From Candidatus Dormiibacterota bacterium (lineage in GTDB: Bacteria > Chloroflexota > Dormibacteria > Dormibacterales > Dormibacteraceae): a stretch of 64,000 bases of DNA. The notes under the pieces were generated by a model. The model ran no database searches. It had not been told where the DNA came from and saw only the letters and a list, made by a program, of their open reading frames with translations. Made by a program: the position numbers and the translations under genes. The DNA lies in assembly GCA_024280995.1 (NCBI GenBank), contig JAMXLM010000002.1:62001-126000 (forward strand). The letters are read 5' to 3'. Positions 52,826 to 60,460 of this stretch are shown piece after piece. Each line of letters opens with the position of its first letter. Positions within the stretch are counted from its first letter, which is position 1.

Positions 52826-53377
52826 TTAGGAGACGGGCGCGGGACCGAAGTAGACCTGCGGGTCTGGCGGCAGCAACGGTGAGAACAGCGCGATGACCGG
52901 CCTGTCGGTCGCGTTCACGATCCTGACCATGAACAGCGAGTTGCGGACCGCGTTGCGAATGTTGAGCTGAATCGGGTCGAGCTGCGCGCCACCGATTGGG
53001 TTTGAGGCCTGGCTCAAGAGGTAGACCGACACCACCGAGAGCAGGATCGCCGTCAGGAGGCCGAGGGCGACGCCGAACGTGCGGTTGAGGATGACGGCCT
53101 GGATCTGGATCTGGGAATGGGCCAGCTGGGTCGCGGCCTCGACGATGACCAGGACGAAGACGATGATGCCGAAGAAGCCGTAGATCCGCCCGTCGGCAAC
53201 CTCGAAGCTCGAGGTCTGCTGAAGAATCGCGCCGGCCTGCAGGCCCATGTTCGTCGCGGCCCACAGTGCGACGAAGACCGCCACCAGGCCGATGAACCTC
53301 CGGATCAGGCCGGTGAAGAAACCGCCCACTCCGTAACCGATCAGCAGCAGCACAGGGAAGATGTCGATCCAGGTCAC
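52826..53377 (-). CDS. cvpA: CvpA-family membrane protein
   Basis: A 183-residue protein with four hydrophobic helices. Start MTWIDIFPVLLLIGYGVGGFFTGLIRR and the block ILNRTFGVALGLLTAILLSV are typical of CvpA (colicin V production) proteins; function in ordinary bacteria is uncertain. The C-terminal 40 residues are soluble. Between tyrS and pheT on the same strand. Confidence 0.8.
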   Translation of the reverse strand: MTWIDIFPVLLLIGYGVGGFFTGLIRRFIGLVAVFVALWAATNMGLQAGAILQQTSSFEVADGRIYGFFGIIVFVLVIVEAATQLAHSQIQIQAVILNRTFGVALGLLTAILLSVVSVYLLSQASNPIGGAQLDPIQLNIRNAVRNSLFMVRIVNATDRPVIALFSPLLPPDPQVYFGPAPVS

Positions 53378-53429
53378 TCGGTGCTTCCCCCGAGACGCGT
53401 GATCCGGCGGGCTAAGTGTGCGTCAGACG

Positions 53430-55814
53430 TCACTCTCGGAACCTGGCGCCGTGACGTTTCTCCAGCCCCAGCCTGATCTCCGCCATCACCCTGTCCACTT
53501 CGGCGTCCGTCAGGGTGCGCTCCGGGCTTCGGAAAGTCAAGGTGAATGCGATGCTCTTTTGACCCTCCGGCACCTGGGCGCCGCGGTACTCGTCGAAGGC
53601 GCGTGCGTGGACGAGAAGATCACCACCCGATTCCTTGATCCCCTGAAGCAGCGCTCCCGCCGTCACGGATTCGTCCACCACCACCGCGAGGTCGCGGTCG
53701 ACCGCGGGGAATCGAGGCAGCGGCTGCGCACGCGGCACGCTCGAGGCCGCGAGGACCGGCAAGAGGTCGATCTCGAACGCGACGAGGCGGCCCTCTAGCC
53801 CGGCGCCGGATGTCACAGTCGGGTGCAGCTCGCCGAGGTATCCGAGCTGCCGGCCATCAAGCACCACGGCCGCGCACCGTCCGGGATGGAACAGCTCGGC
53901 CGCCGCGCGCTGGTAGGCGGACGCCGGCCCATTCAGCGCGGCGACGCAGCCGTCGAGGACTGATTTCAGCCGGCGCAGAGCCTTCTCTCCCGCGTCGGGC
54001 GAGCCGTCCGTTGTGCCCACCGCGGCGACGCGCAGCGGTTCGTCGGGCTGCGCATTCTTCTCCCCCACTCGCGCGAGATATGCGGAGGCGATCTCGTAGA
54101 CCCGCACCTCATCGCGGCCTCGGTCGCGATTCACGGCCACAGCGTGGACAAGGGATGGCAGCAGGGATGTGCGCAGCGTGTCCATGTCGTCGCTGAGCGC
54201 GTTCTCGACGCGCATCGCGTGCGCGGCGATGCGCAGTCGCTCGAGCTCCTTGCCGGAGACCAGCGCCGGGTTCCAGGTCTCCGTGAAACCTTCCCCGGCA
54301 AGGACCTCGCGCACCTGGTCGAGCCGCCGGTCGATGCTCGGCTCGAGCGGCGTCCAGCTGTCGTGGCGCCGGCCAGGGAGCGTCGGCGGCACCTTGTCGT
54401 AGCCGTAGACGCGACCGACCTCCTCGACGAGGTCTTCAGGGATCGTGACGTCGAGACGGAATACCGGTGGAAGCACATCCCACTCGCCGTCGGCCATCAC
54501 GTTGACCTGGAAGTTGAGGCGTTTGAGGATCGCCTCCGAGTCCTCGAGCGGAACATGCATCCCGAGAACCTCATCGATGAGCGCCGGACGCAGGTTGACG
54601 CGGACAGGCTCCTGTGGCCGCGGATACACGTCAGCCCAGTCGCGATGCACCTTGCCACCGGCGAGCTCGGCGATCAGGGACGCGGCGCGGCGCGCGCCGG
54701 CCAGCGCGAGCTCCGGCGGCAGCGCCCTCTCGAATCGGGCCGATGCCTCGGTCCGCAGGCCGAGGGCACGCGAGGTCTGGCGGACGCTCGGGCCGTTGAA
54801 GTTCGCCGACTCGAGCAGGATGTCCTTCGTCTCGTCGCTTACGGCGGTGTCCTCGCCTCCGATCACGCCGGCCAGCGCGACGGGCCTCTTCGCATCCGCG
54901 ATCACGAGCATGTCGGCCGTCAGGTCGCGCACCACGCCGTCGAGCGACAGCAGCTTCTCGTTCGCCCTGGCGCGCCGCACCTCGATGGCCGGCCCGCTCA
55001 AAAGCGCGAGGTCGAACGCGTGCAGAGGCTGCGCGTACTCGAGCAGGACGTAGTTGGTGATGTCGACGATGTTGTTGATGGGACGCACGCCGGCGGCGCG
55101 TAGCCGCCGCTGCATCCAGTCCGGGCTCGGCCCCACCTTGACTCCCGTGATCACGCCGCCGATGTAGCGGCTGCAGAGATCGGGGTCATCGATGGTGACT
55201 TTCACCATCTCGCGGCCTGGCGGGTCGGCCCCTCCGGTGAACGCGGGCATGAAGTCGCGCTTCAACGGCCGCTGCAGACCGGCGCCGAGCTCACGGGCGA
55301 CGCCCAGGTGACCCATGCAGTCGGGCCGGTTGGAGGTGACCTCGGCCTCCATGATCGCCTGGCTCGGGATCACGGTCGTGAGCGGGTCGCCCGGAATTCC
55401 GCGGTCGAGGACGAGGATCCCGGAGTGATCGTCGCCGAGCATCAGCTCCGCGGCCGACGCGAGCATCCCGTGGGCCCGCTCGCCTGCGATGTTCATGTCC
55501 TTGACGACCTTGCCGTTCGGCACCGCCGTCCCTGGAAGGGCGACAGGCACGATGCTCCCGGCGACTGCGTTGGGCGCGCCGGCGATGATCTGCTCGACAC
55601 GGCCGCCCAGGTCGACCTGATGGATCCACAGCGGGTTGCGCGACTTCGGATGCGGCTTCTGCTCGAGCACCTTGCCGATGACGATCTGAGAGAGGTCGAC
55701 GATGGTGAGCGACTCGACCTCGATCCCCTGGCGGGTCAGGATTTCCGCGGCCTCCTTGGGCGTGACGCCGTCGAGGTCGACGAAATCGCTGAGCCATTCA
55801 TAAGAGATGCGCAT
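53430..55814 (-). CDS. pheT: Phenylalanyl-tRNA synthetase beta subunit
   Basis: A 794-residue subunit. N-terminal MRISYEWLSDFVDLDG, the tRNA-binding EMAP-like domain (IVGKV-like, GMLASAAELMLGDDHSG), the B3/B4 editing region (TSRALGLRTEASARFERAL), the catalytic-like core, and the C-terminal anticodon-binding FDX-ACB domain (LPRFPAVDRDLAVVVDE). ATG at 55814, three bases after pheS. Confidence 0.96.
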   Translation of the reverse strand: MRISYEWLSDFVDLDGVTPKEAAEILTRQGIEVESLTIVDLSQIVIGKVLEQKPHPKSRNPLWIHQVDLGGRVEQIIAGAPNAVAGSIVPVALPGTAVPNGKVVKDMNIAGERAHGMLASAAELMLGDDHSGILVLDRGIPGDPLTTVIPSQAIMEAEVTSNRPDCMGHLGVARELGAGLQRPLKRDFMPAFTGGADPPGREMVKVTIDDPDLCSRYIGGVITGVKVGPSPDWMQRRLRAAGVRPINNIVDITNYVLLEYAQPLHAFDLALLSGPAIEVRRARANEKLLSLDGVVRDLTADMLVIADAKRPVALAGVIGGEDTAVSDETKDILLESANFNGPSVRQTSRALGLRTEASARFERALPPELALAGARRAASLIAELAGGKVHRDWADVYPRPQEPVRVNLRPALIDEVLGMHVPLEDSEAILKRLNFQVNVMADGEWDVLPPVFRLDVTIPEDLVEEVGRVYGYDKVPPTLPGRRHDSWTPLEPSIDRRLDQVREVLAGEGFTETWNPALVSGKELERLRIAAHAMRVENALSDDMDTLRTSLLPSLVHAVAVNRDRGRDEVRVYEIASAYLARVGEKNAQPDEPLRVAAVGTTDGSPDAGEKALRRLKSVLDGCVAALNGPASAYQRAAAELFHPGRCAAVVLDGRQLGYLGELHPTVTSGAGLEGRLVAFEIDLLPVLAASSVPRAQPLPRFPAVDRDLAVVVDESVTAGALLQGIKESGGDLLVHARAFDEYRGAQVPEGQKSIAFTLTFRSPERTLTDAEVDRVMAEIRLGLEKRHGARFRE

Positions 55815-55817
55815 CGC

Positions 55818-56840
55818 CTAGAACTGCTCCAGGAAGCGCAGGTCGGATTCGTAGAAGAGGCGGATGTCGTCGACGTCGTGCTTGAGCATCGCCATGCGCT
55901 CGATGCCGAATCCCCACGCGTAGCCGTTCCACCGCGTCGGGTCGATGCCGCCGTTGCGCAGCACCTGCGGGTGCACCATGCCGCAGCCGCCGACCTCCAG
56001 CCAGCCCTTGTGCCGGCAGCTCTTGCAGCCCATCCCGCCGCATATCCCGCATGAGACATCGAACTCGAAGCTCGGCTCGGTGAATGGGAAGTAGCTCGGA
56101 CGCACCCGGACCTTGCGGTCGCGGCCGTACAGCGACTGGATCATGTATAGGAGCGTGCCTTTCAGGTCGCCGACGGTCAGGCCTTTGTCGACGGCCAGTC
56201 CCTCGACCTGGCTGAAATAAGGAAGGCGCGTTGCCTCGGGCGGGTCGCGGCGGTAGGCACGACCGGGATTGATGATGTAGATCGGCGGTTCCTTGATTCG
56301 CTGCATCGCGCGGATCTGAACAGGCGACGTGTGCGCCCGGAGCAGCAATTCGGGGCTGAAGTAGAAGGAATCCCACGCCTCGCGCGCCGGGTGGCCGGCG
56401 GGAATGTTGAGCGCTTCGAAGTTGTACCACTCGGTCTCGACCTCGGGTCCCAGCTCGACCTTGTAGCCGAGCGACTCCAGGACCGTCTCGATCTCTCGGC
56501 GAACCTGAGTGAGGACGTGGATGTGGCCGCGCTTCAGCGGAGGTCCGGGGAAGGTCATGTCGATAGCCTCGGTTTCGGCGAGGTCGGCCAGGCGAGCCGC
56601 CTCGAGCTCTGCTCGACGCGCCGCCAGCGCGGCCTCGATCGCGCGCTTGGCGTCGTTGGCGGCCTTCCCGAGGGCCGCCTTCTCCGCGGGTGGAAGGCTG
56701 CCGATGTTCGACAGCAGTCTGCTGACGTGGCCGCTCTTTCGGCCCAGGTATTCGACCTCGACCTTTTCAAGCTCTTCGTCGGTCCGCGCCTGGCCGATCG
56801 CGGCGAGCGCCTGGGTGGTCAACCCCAACGGATCGCTCAT
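55818..56840 (-). CDS. pheS: Phenylalanyl-tRNA synthetase alpha subunit
   Basis: A 340-residue catalytic subunit with an N-terminal coiled coil and class II motifs: HPAREAWDSFYF, the motif-2 loop GRAYRRDPPEATRLPYFSQ, FPFTEPSFEFDV and motif 3 (WGFGIERMAMLKHDVDDIR). ATG at 56840 overlaps the upstream methyltransferase stop. A CGICGGMGCKSC zinc-like knuckle is present near residue 265, as in many bacterial PheS. Confidence 0.96.
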   Translation of the reverse strand: MSDPLGLTTQALAAIGQARTDEELEKVEVEYLGRKSGHVSRLLSNIGSLPPAEKAALGKAANDAKRAIEAALAARRAELEAARLADLAETEAIDMTFPGPPLKRGHIHVLTQVRREIETVLESLGYKVELGPEVETEWYNFEALNIPAGHPAREAWDSFYFSPELLLRAHTSPVQIRAMQRIKEPPIYIINPGRAYRRDPPEATRLPYFSQVEGLAVDKGLTVGDLKGTLLYMIQSLYGRDRKVRVRPSYFPFTEPSFEFDVSCGICGGMGCKSCRHKGWLEVGGCGMVHPQVLRNGGIDPTRWNGYAWGFGIERMAMLKHDVDDIRLFYESDLRFLEQF

Positions 56841-57583
56841 GCCGCCCGCCTTCGCTTGATCTCGAAGAGGATCAGGGCTGCCGCTGCCGCGACGTTGAGG
56901 GACTCGACGCCGCCGGCGACCGGAATCGTGACGAGCTCCAGGTCCTTGCGGGATAGGCCATGCGCCTCACTGCCGAGCACGATCATGCCCGCAGACTCTA
57001 TCGGCGTGTCGGCCAGCGCCGCACCGCCGGAGGACGCCGCGCCGTAACCGGCGAGCTCATCGAGGTCTTTCCAGTGCACCCGCGCGACCTTCAGCCTGAA
57101 GACGTTCCCGGCCGACGCTCGCACCGCCTTTGGGCCGAACGGGTCCGCGCTGCCCGGGAGAACCGCCAGCGCCGGCGCGCCGGCCGCCGCCGCCGTGCGG
57201 CAGATCGCGCCGACGTTGCCTGGGTCCTGCACGCCGTCGAGCACGATCAGCGGCCAGCGCGCGCCCTGGGCGGATCCGATCGCCTCCGAGACCGACGCTT
57301 CGTGCACGCGGCCGATCGCGATCACGCCCTGCGGCGTCACGGTCTGGGTCGCGGCGCGAAACGCGCCTGCCGTAAGCGTCACGCGCGATTCGGCGCGAAA
57401 CGGGAGCTTGTCCCCTTCTCGCACCGCGATCACGTCGAACTCCAGGCCGGCGGCCCTCGCCTCCGCGAGCACGCGCGGACCTTCCAGGAGAACGAGTCCC
57501 GGTTCGCGCCGGGCGGCGAGGCGTCTGAACCTGCGGACGACCTCGTTGTCCGGGCTGCTGATTATCGGAGGCGTGTGGGGCAT
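56837..57583 (-). CDS. SpoU-family RNA 2'-O-ribose methyltransferase (TrmH-like)
   Basis: A 248-residue SPOUT methyltransferase. An N-terminal substrate-binding domain (IISSPDNEVVRRFRRL ... LLEGPRVLAEA) precedes the knotted SpoU domain with VLDGVQDPGNVGAICRTA, MIVLGSEAHGLS and VESLNVAAAAALILFE. It methylates rRNA or tRNA ribose; the exact site is unknown. ATG at 57583 chosen; the longer frame to 57736 reads through a palindromic element. The start codon lies within that element's arm. Confidence 0.9.
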   Translation of the reverse strand: MPHTPPIISSPDNEVVRRFRRLAARREPGLVLLEGPRVLAEARAAGLEFDVIAVREGDKLPFRAESRVTLTAGAFRAATQTVTPQGVIAIGRVHEASVSEAIGSAQGARWPLIVLDGVQDPGNVGAICRTAAAAGAPALAVLPGSADPFGPKAVRASAGNVFRLKVARVHWKDLDELAGYGAASSGGAALADTPIESAGMIVLGSEAHGLSRKDLELVTIPVAGGVESLNVAAAAALILFEIKRRRAA

Positions 57584-57737
57584 GGCGCCGAGAGATGCGG
57601 CGGATCGGCCGCCGAGGCCAAGGAGCCGACGAGCACATGAGGGAGCGCACCGTCGTGCACGACTGAACGCGCGCAGGAGGCGACGCTGGCATTCGGCGCG
57701 CCTAGTCGCCGCAGATCCGGCGTCAGCGCCCCGCACG
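57572..57737. repeat. Long palindromic intergenic element, copy B3
   Basis: About 165 bases between rplT and the methyltransferase. Arms CGTGTGGGGC...GCGGCGGATC and ...CCGCAGATCC...GCCCCGCACG are reverse complements with mismatches. The centre AAGGAGCCGACGAG...GAGCGCAC-CGTC-GTGCAC matches the B-type hairpin less perfectly. It covers the methyltransferase start codon. Confidence 0.75.
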
Positions 57738-57748
57738 ACTCCGCTAGG

Positions 57749-58102
57749 TCAGAGGTTCTCTTTTGCAACCTCCACCAGCCGAGCAAAGGAACCGCTGTCA
57801 CGCACGGCCAGGTCAGCCAGCATCTTGCGGTCGATCTCCACTCCGGCCTGGCGAAGGCCGTGCATCAGCTTGTTGTAGGGCAGCCCCGACTGCCTCGAGG
57901 CGGCGTTGATCCGCGCGATCCAGAGCTGCCGCATCTCTCGCTTGCGGCGCCGGCGATCGCGATATGCGTACGCGAGCGCGTGAAGCACCGCCTCGTTGGC
58001 GGGACGGAACAGCAGCTTCTTGGAGAGCCGGAATCCCTTCGCTCGCTCCAGGATCGCCTTGTGCCGGCGATGGGCGGGGACTCCTCGCTTGACCCTTGCC
58101 AT
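57749..58102 (-). CDS. rplT: 50S ribosomal protein L20
   Basis: A 117-residue L20 of normal length: [24 protein letters not shown] and [21 protein letters not shown]. It is an early 23S assembly protein and, in Bacillus and E. coli, represses its own operon. Here it is flanked on both sides by long palindromic elements rather than being tightly coupled to rpmI. Confidence 0.97.
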   Translation of the reverse strand: MARVKRGVPAHRRHKAILERAKGFRLSKKLLFRPANEAVLHALAYAYRDRRRRKREMRQLWIARINAASRQSGLPYNKLMHGLRQAGVEIDRKMLADLAVRDSGSFARLVEVAKENL

Positions 58103-58107
58103 ATCTC

Positions 58108-58287
58108 AGATGTCCGGCCGGAGGTTCCGGCGAGAGCTGCGGCGCATCGGCGCGCCGAGGACAAGGAAGGGGTGGCGCGACGAGGAGCGCACCTTTCGGT
58201 GCGCAACGAGTGAGCGCCGGGCCCCCTGACGCAGTAATCGGCCGCCTAGGCGACGCAGATCCGCCGGAAATCTCTGGCTGGACATCT
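58108..58287. repeat. Long palindromic intergenic element, copy B2
   Basis: About 180 bases filling the gap between rpmI and rplT. Outer arms AGATGTCC...TTCCGGCG...CTGCG pair with CGCAG...CGCCGGAAA...GGACATCT. The inner core is GGCGC, then GCGCACC-TTTC-GGTGCGC, then GCGCC: a perfect 7-pair hairpin inside a larger stem. Confidence 0.85.
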
Positions 58288-58482
58288 TCACTTCCCGAGC
58301 GCCCGGCGCACCGTCTTGCGGTCCGACTTCGAGACCGGCTGCTCGGTGTGGTCCTTGCGCTTGTGCTTCTTCGACTTCTGGTGCAGGCGGTGGCTCGTCC
58401 ACGAGTTGCGGCGAACGAGCTTGCCGTTCCGCGTGACGCGGACTCGCTTGGAGAGGCCCTTCATCGTCTTCAACTTAGGCAC
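58288..58482 (-). CDS. rpmI: 50S ribosomal protein L35
   Basis: A 64-residue basic L35: VPKLKTMKGLSKRVRVTRNG and RRNSWTSHRLHQKSKKHKR. GTG at 58482 overlaps the infC stop by eight bases and matches the family start; the upstream arginine run in the longer frame is infC antiframe. Middle gene of the infC-rpmI-rplT operon. Confidence 0.95.
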   Translation of the reverse strand: MPKLKTMKGLSKRVRVTRNGKLVRRNSWTSHRLHQKSKKHKRKDHTEQPVSKSDRKTVRRALGK

Positions 58483-59020
58483 CGTTCGCCGTCTCCTTCG
58501 CCGCACCCTGGCGGCTCGGGGCGAGGATCATGAACAGGTTCCTGCCCTCGAGCAGCGGTTGCCGTTCGATGACGGCGAACTGCTTCGCGTCGTCCGCGAC
58601 ACGCTCGAGGATTTTCCGCCCGATTTCCTGGTGGACCATCTCGCGGCCCCTGAACATGATCGTCACCTTGACCTTCTCTCCAGCTTCGAGGAATTGCTTC
58701 AGACCCTTGAACTTCGTCTGGAAATCGTGCTCCGCGACCTTGGGCCGGAGCTTCATCTCCTTCAGCTTGATGACGTTCTGCTTGCGTCGCTGGTCCTTCT
58801 CGCGCTTGACGGTCTCGAACTTGTAGCGTCCGTAGTCCATCAGGCGGCAGACCGGCGGGTTCGCTTGCGGCGCCACCTCAACGAGGTCGAGCCCCTTTTC
58901 GTTTGCGATGCGCAGCGCGGCGTCCAGGGAAAGCACGCCCAGCTGGTTGTTCTGATCGTCGATCAGTCGCACTTCGGAGCTTCGGATCTGATCGTTGATC
59001 CTCAGCTCTTTAAACGGTAT
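58475..59020 (-). CDS. infC: Translation initiation factor IF-3
   Basis: IF-3 prevents subunit joining and checks the start codon. N-terminal domain ELRINDQIRSSEVRLIDDQNNQ, linker YKFETVKREKDQRRKQ and the C-terminal domain with RPKVAEHDFQTKFKGLKQFL. The first canonical start (GTG 58972) cuts off the conserved N-terminus. An in-frame TGA is just upstream, and the best start in the gap is ATA at 59020, eight bases after GAGGT, giving MPFKELRINDQIR and 181 residues. E. coli infC is known to use AUU so that IF-3 controls itself. Confidence 0.94.
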   Translation of the reverse strand: MPFKELRINDQIRSSEVRLIDDQNNQLGVLSLDAALRIANEKGLDLVEVAPQANPPVCRLMDYGRYKFETVKREKDQRRKQNVIKLKEMKLRPKVAEHDFQTKFKGLKQFLEAGEKVKVTIMFRGREMVHQEIGRKILERVADDAKQFAVIERQPLLEGRNLFMILAPSRQGAAKETANGA

Positions 59021-59070
59021 GGGACGAAACCTCGGTCAAATTCAGGTCTGCTCTATTCCTCCATCCAGAT

Positions 59071-59100
59071 AAAACAAAACGGACAGCAAGGTGCCGTCCG
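59071..59100 (-). terminator. Attenuator-like intrinsic terminator in the infC leader
   Basis: On the minus strand CGGACGGC-ACCTT-GCTGTCCG forms an 8-pair stem (one G-T) followed by TTTTGTTTT, 50 bases upstream of the infC start and downstream of the candidate promoter. In Bacillus the same operon is controlled by L20-dependent premature termination. Confidence 0.75.
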
Positions 59101-59165
59101 TACATTCGCAACCCCTTCGAGCGGTGCCCTGAGGGTGAGGGTCGGCGCCCTGCTTCAGAGGGTGG

Positions 59166-59195
59166 ATGGTACCGGAAACGTAACTGGGCGCGCAA
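59166..59195 (-). promoter_or_regulatory. Candidate promoter of the infC-rpmI-rplT operon
   Basis: On the minus strand TTGCGC (59195-59190) and TACCAT (59171-59166) are 18 bases apart, which would give a leader of about 140 bases containing the attenuator. It abuts the start of the divergent lipoprotein gene. Confidence 0.5.
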
Positions 59196-59196
59196 A

Positions 59197-60342
59197 ATGT
59201 CTTCGCCTTTGCGAATGGGAACGCCCCGCCGATTCGCAGCACCCGTGGGGGTGGCCGCAATGTTGGCGCTCCTGGTCACGGGCTGCGGCGGCGGCAATAA
59301 CAGCACGGCAAGCCACAGCGCCGCGTCCTCGAGCCGGCACGCGACCCCGCCGGCGCAGGCGAGTGCGGCGACCGGTCCGCCGGCTCCCGTTTCCTCTCCC
59401 CTGGGAGTGCTGGTCGGCAGCCAGGCCGCGAGCTCCTACACGGTCAGTCTCGTCGGGATCGACGGCAAGGTGGTGGCGACCGCGGAGTCGAGCAGCCCGC
59501 CGGTGACCAGCTGCGGGAGCATCGCCGCGGCGCCTTATCCCCTCCCCGTCAGCGAGAGCAACTCCCGCGTGTATTTCATGGACGCGCAGGGAGCAGTCCA
59601 CTACCTCGGACCGGCTGGCGACACCGGCAACGCAACCTCCGTGCCGGCGCCGACCAGCACTCGACGGAGCACCTTCGCGGTCAGCCCGGACGACGAGAGG
59701 ATCGCGGTGGTGACGGCGACGTACACGACGACGCAGGCCTCCACCAGGCTCTACGTCGAGGACCTGAACGGTGGCGGCCACCACGTCGACCTCTTCAGCG
59801 AGGCCGGGTCGCGCTCGTTGTGGGCGGTCGGCTGGCACGGGTCGAACAACCTGGTGGTCGCGGTCGTGCCGTCGTGCACGCAGGGCGGCGGCCCGTTCTG
59901 CTGCGGCATGCAGGAGCTGCACGTCATCGACCCCGCGACAGCGCAGCGGCGCTTCACGCTGGGCACGTGGGCGACGTGCCCGATCGCCGGGCCTCCGACA
60001 ACCGCCGGCGCAATGTGCATCAACGGCCCCGCATTCACGTCCGGCAGGTATCTGAGCTGGACCGCCGGGACCGTGAAAACGGTGGTCCTCAACAACCCCG
60101 CCGCCCTGCTCGTCAATCCGGCAGGCAGCATGATCGCGTTTGCCGATCCGACCGGGACGGAATTCACGCTCGGAGCTGCGCGGATCCCAGAAATGGACGC
60201 TTGCATGTGGATCGACGACACTCACGTCATGTCAGGCGGCGATGCGCAGCATCAGCCACGCGTTGCCGACGTCATCGGTGGCGGGATCGTCGCCGTGGCG
60301 GCCACGGGCGACTGCGGTGGACGCCTACCGGGCAGCCTCTAA
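59197..60342 (+). CDS. Lipoprotein with beta-propeller-like repeats, unknown function
   Basis: A 381-residue protein with a lipoprotein signal: basic start, hydrophobic core (AAPVGVAAMLALL) and lipobox LVTGC at about residues 26-30, then a Ser/Ala/Pro-rich linker. The mature part has repeated strands of propeller type (RSTFAVSPDDERIAVVTA, LWAVGWHGSNNLVVAVV, LLVNPAGSMIAFADP) and several cysteines. It is probably anchored outside the cytoplasmic membrane. No enzyme motif seen. It is transcribed divergently from infC. Confidence 0.75.
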   Translation: MSSPLRMGTPRRFAAPVGVAAMLALLVTGCGGGNNSTASHSAASSSRHATPPAQASAATGPPAPVSSPLGVLVGSQAASSYTVSLVGIDGKVVATAESSSPPVTSCGSIAAAPYPLPVSESNSRVYFMDAQGAVHYLGPAGDTGNATSVPAPTSTRRSTFAVSPDDERIAVVTATYTTTQASTRLYVEDLNGGGHHVDLFSEAGSRSLWAVGWHGSNNLVVAVVPSCTQGGGPFCCGMQELHVIDPATAQRRFTLGTWATCPIAGPPTTAGAMCINGPAFTSGRYLSWTAGTVKTVVLNNPAALLVNPAGSMIAFADPTGTEFTLGAARIPEMDACMWIDDTHVMSGGDAQHQPRVADVIGGGIVAVAATGDCGGRLPGSL

Positions 60343-60383
60343 GTACTGGAGGGCGGATGGCACAGCAGGGCCCGCCAGGTTTC

Positions 60384-60445
60384 CGCCATTTGGGCACGAA
60401 CGGCGACATTGGCCGCCGAGATCTCGCCATTCGGGCACGAACGGC
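60384..60445. repeat. Two direct repeats of 21 bases, 41-base period
   Basis: CGCCATTTGGGCACGAACGG at 60384 and CGCCATTCGGGCACGAACGG at 60425 differ at one position. They lie between the lipoprotein and thrS stops. Too few units for a CRISPR. Confidence 0.6.
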
Positions 60446-60460
60446 CATGGGTGGTGTCTT

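Noticed and set aside
60384..60445. CRISPR-like repeats
   Set aside because: Only two units, with a 20-base gap and no cas genes.
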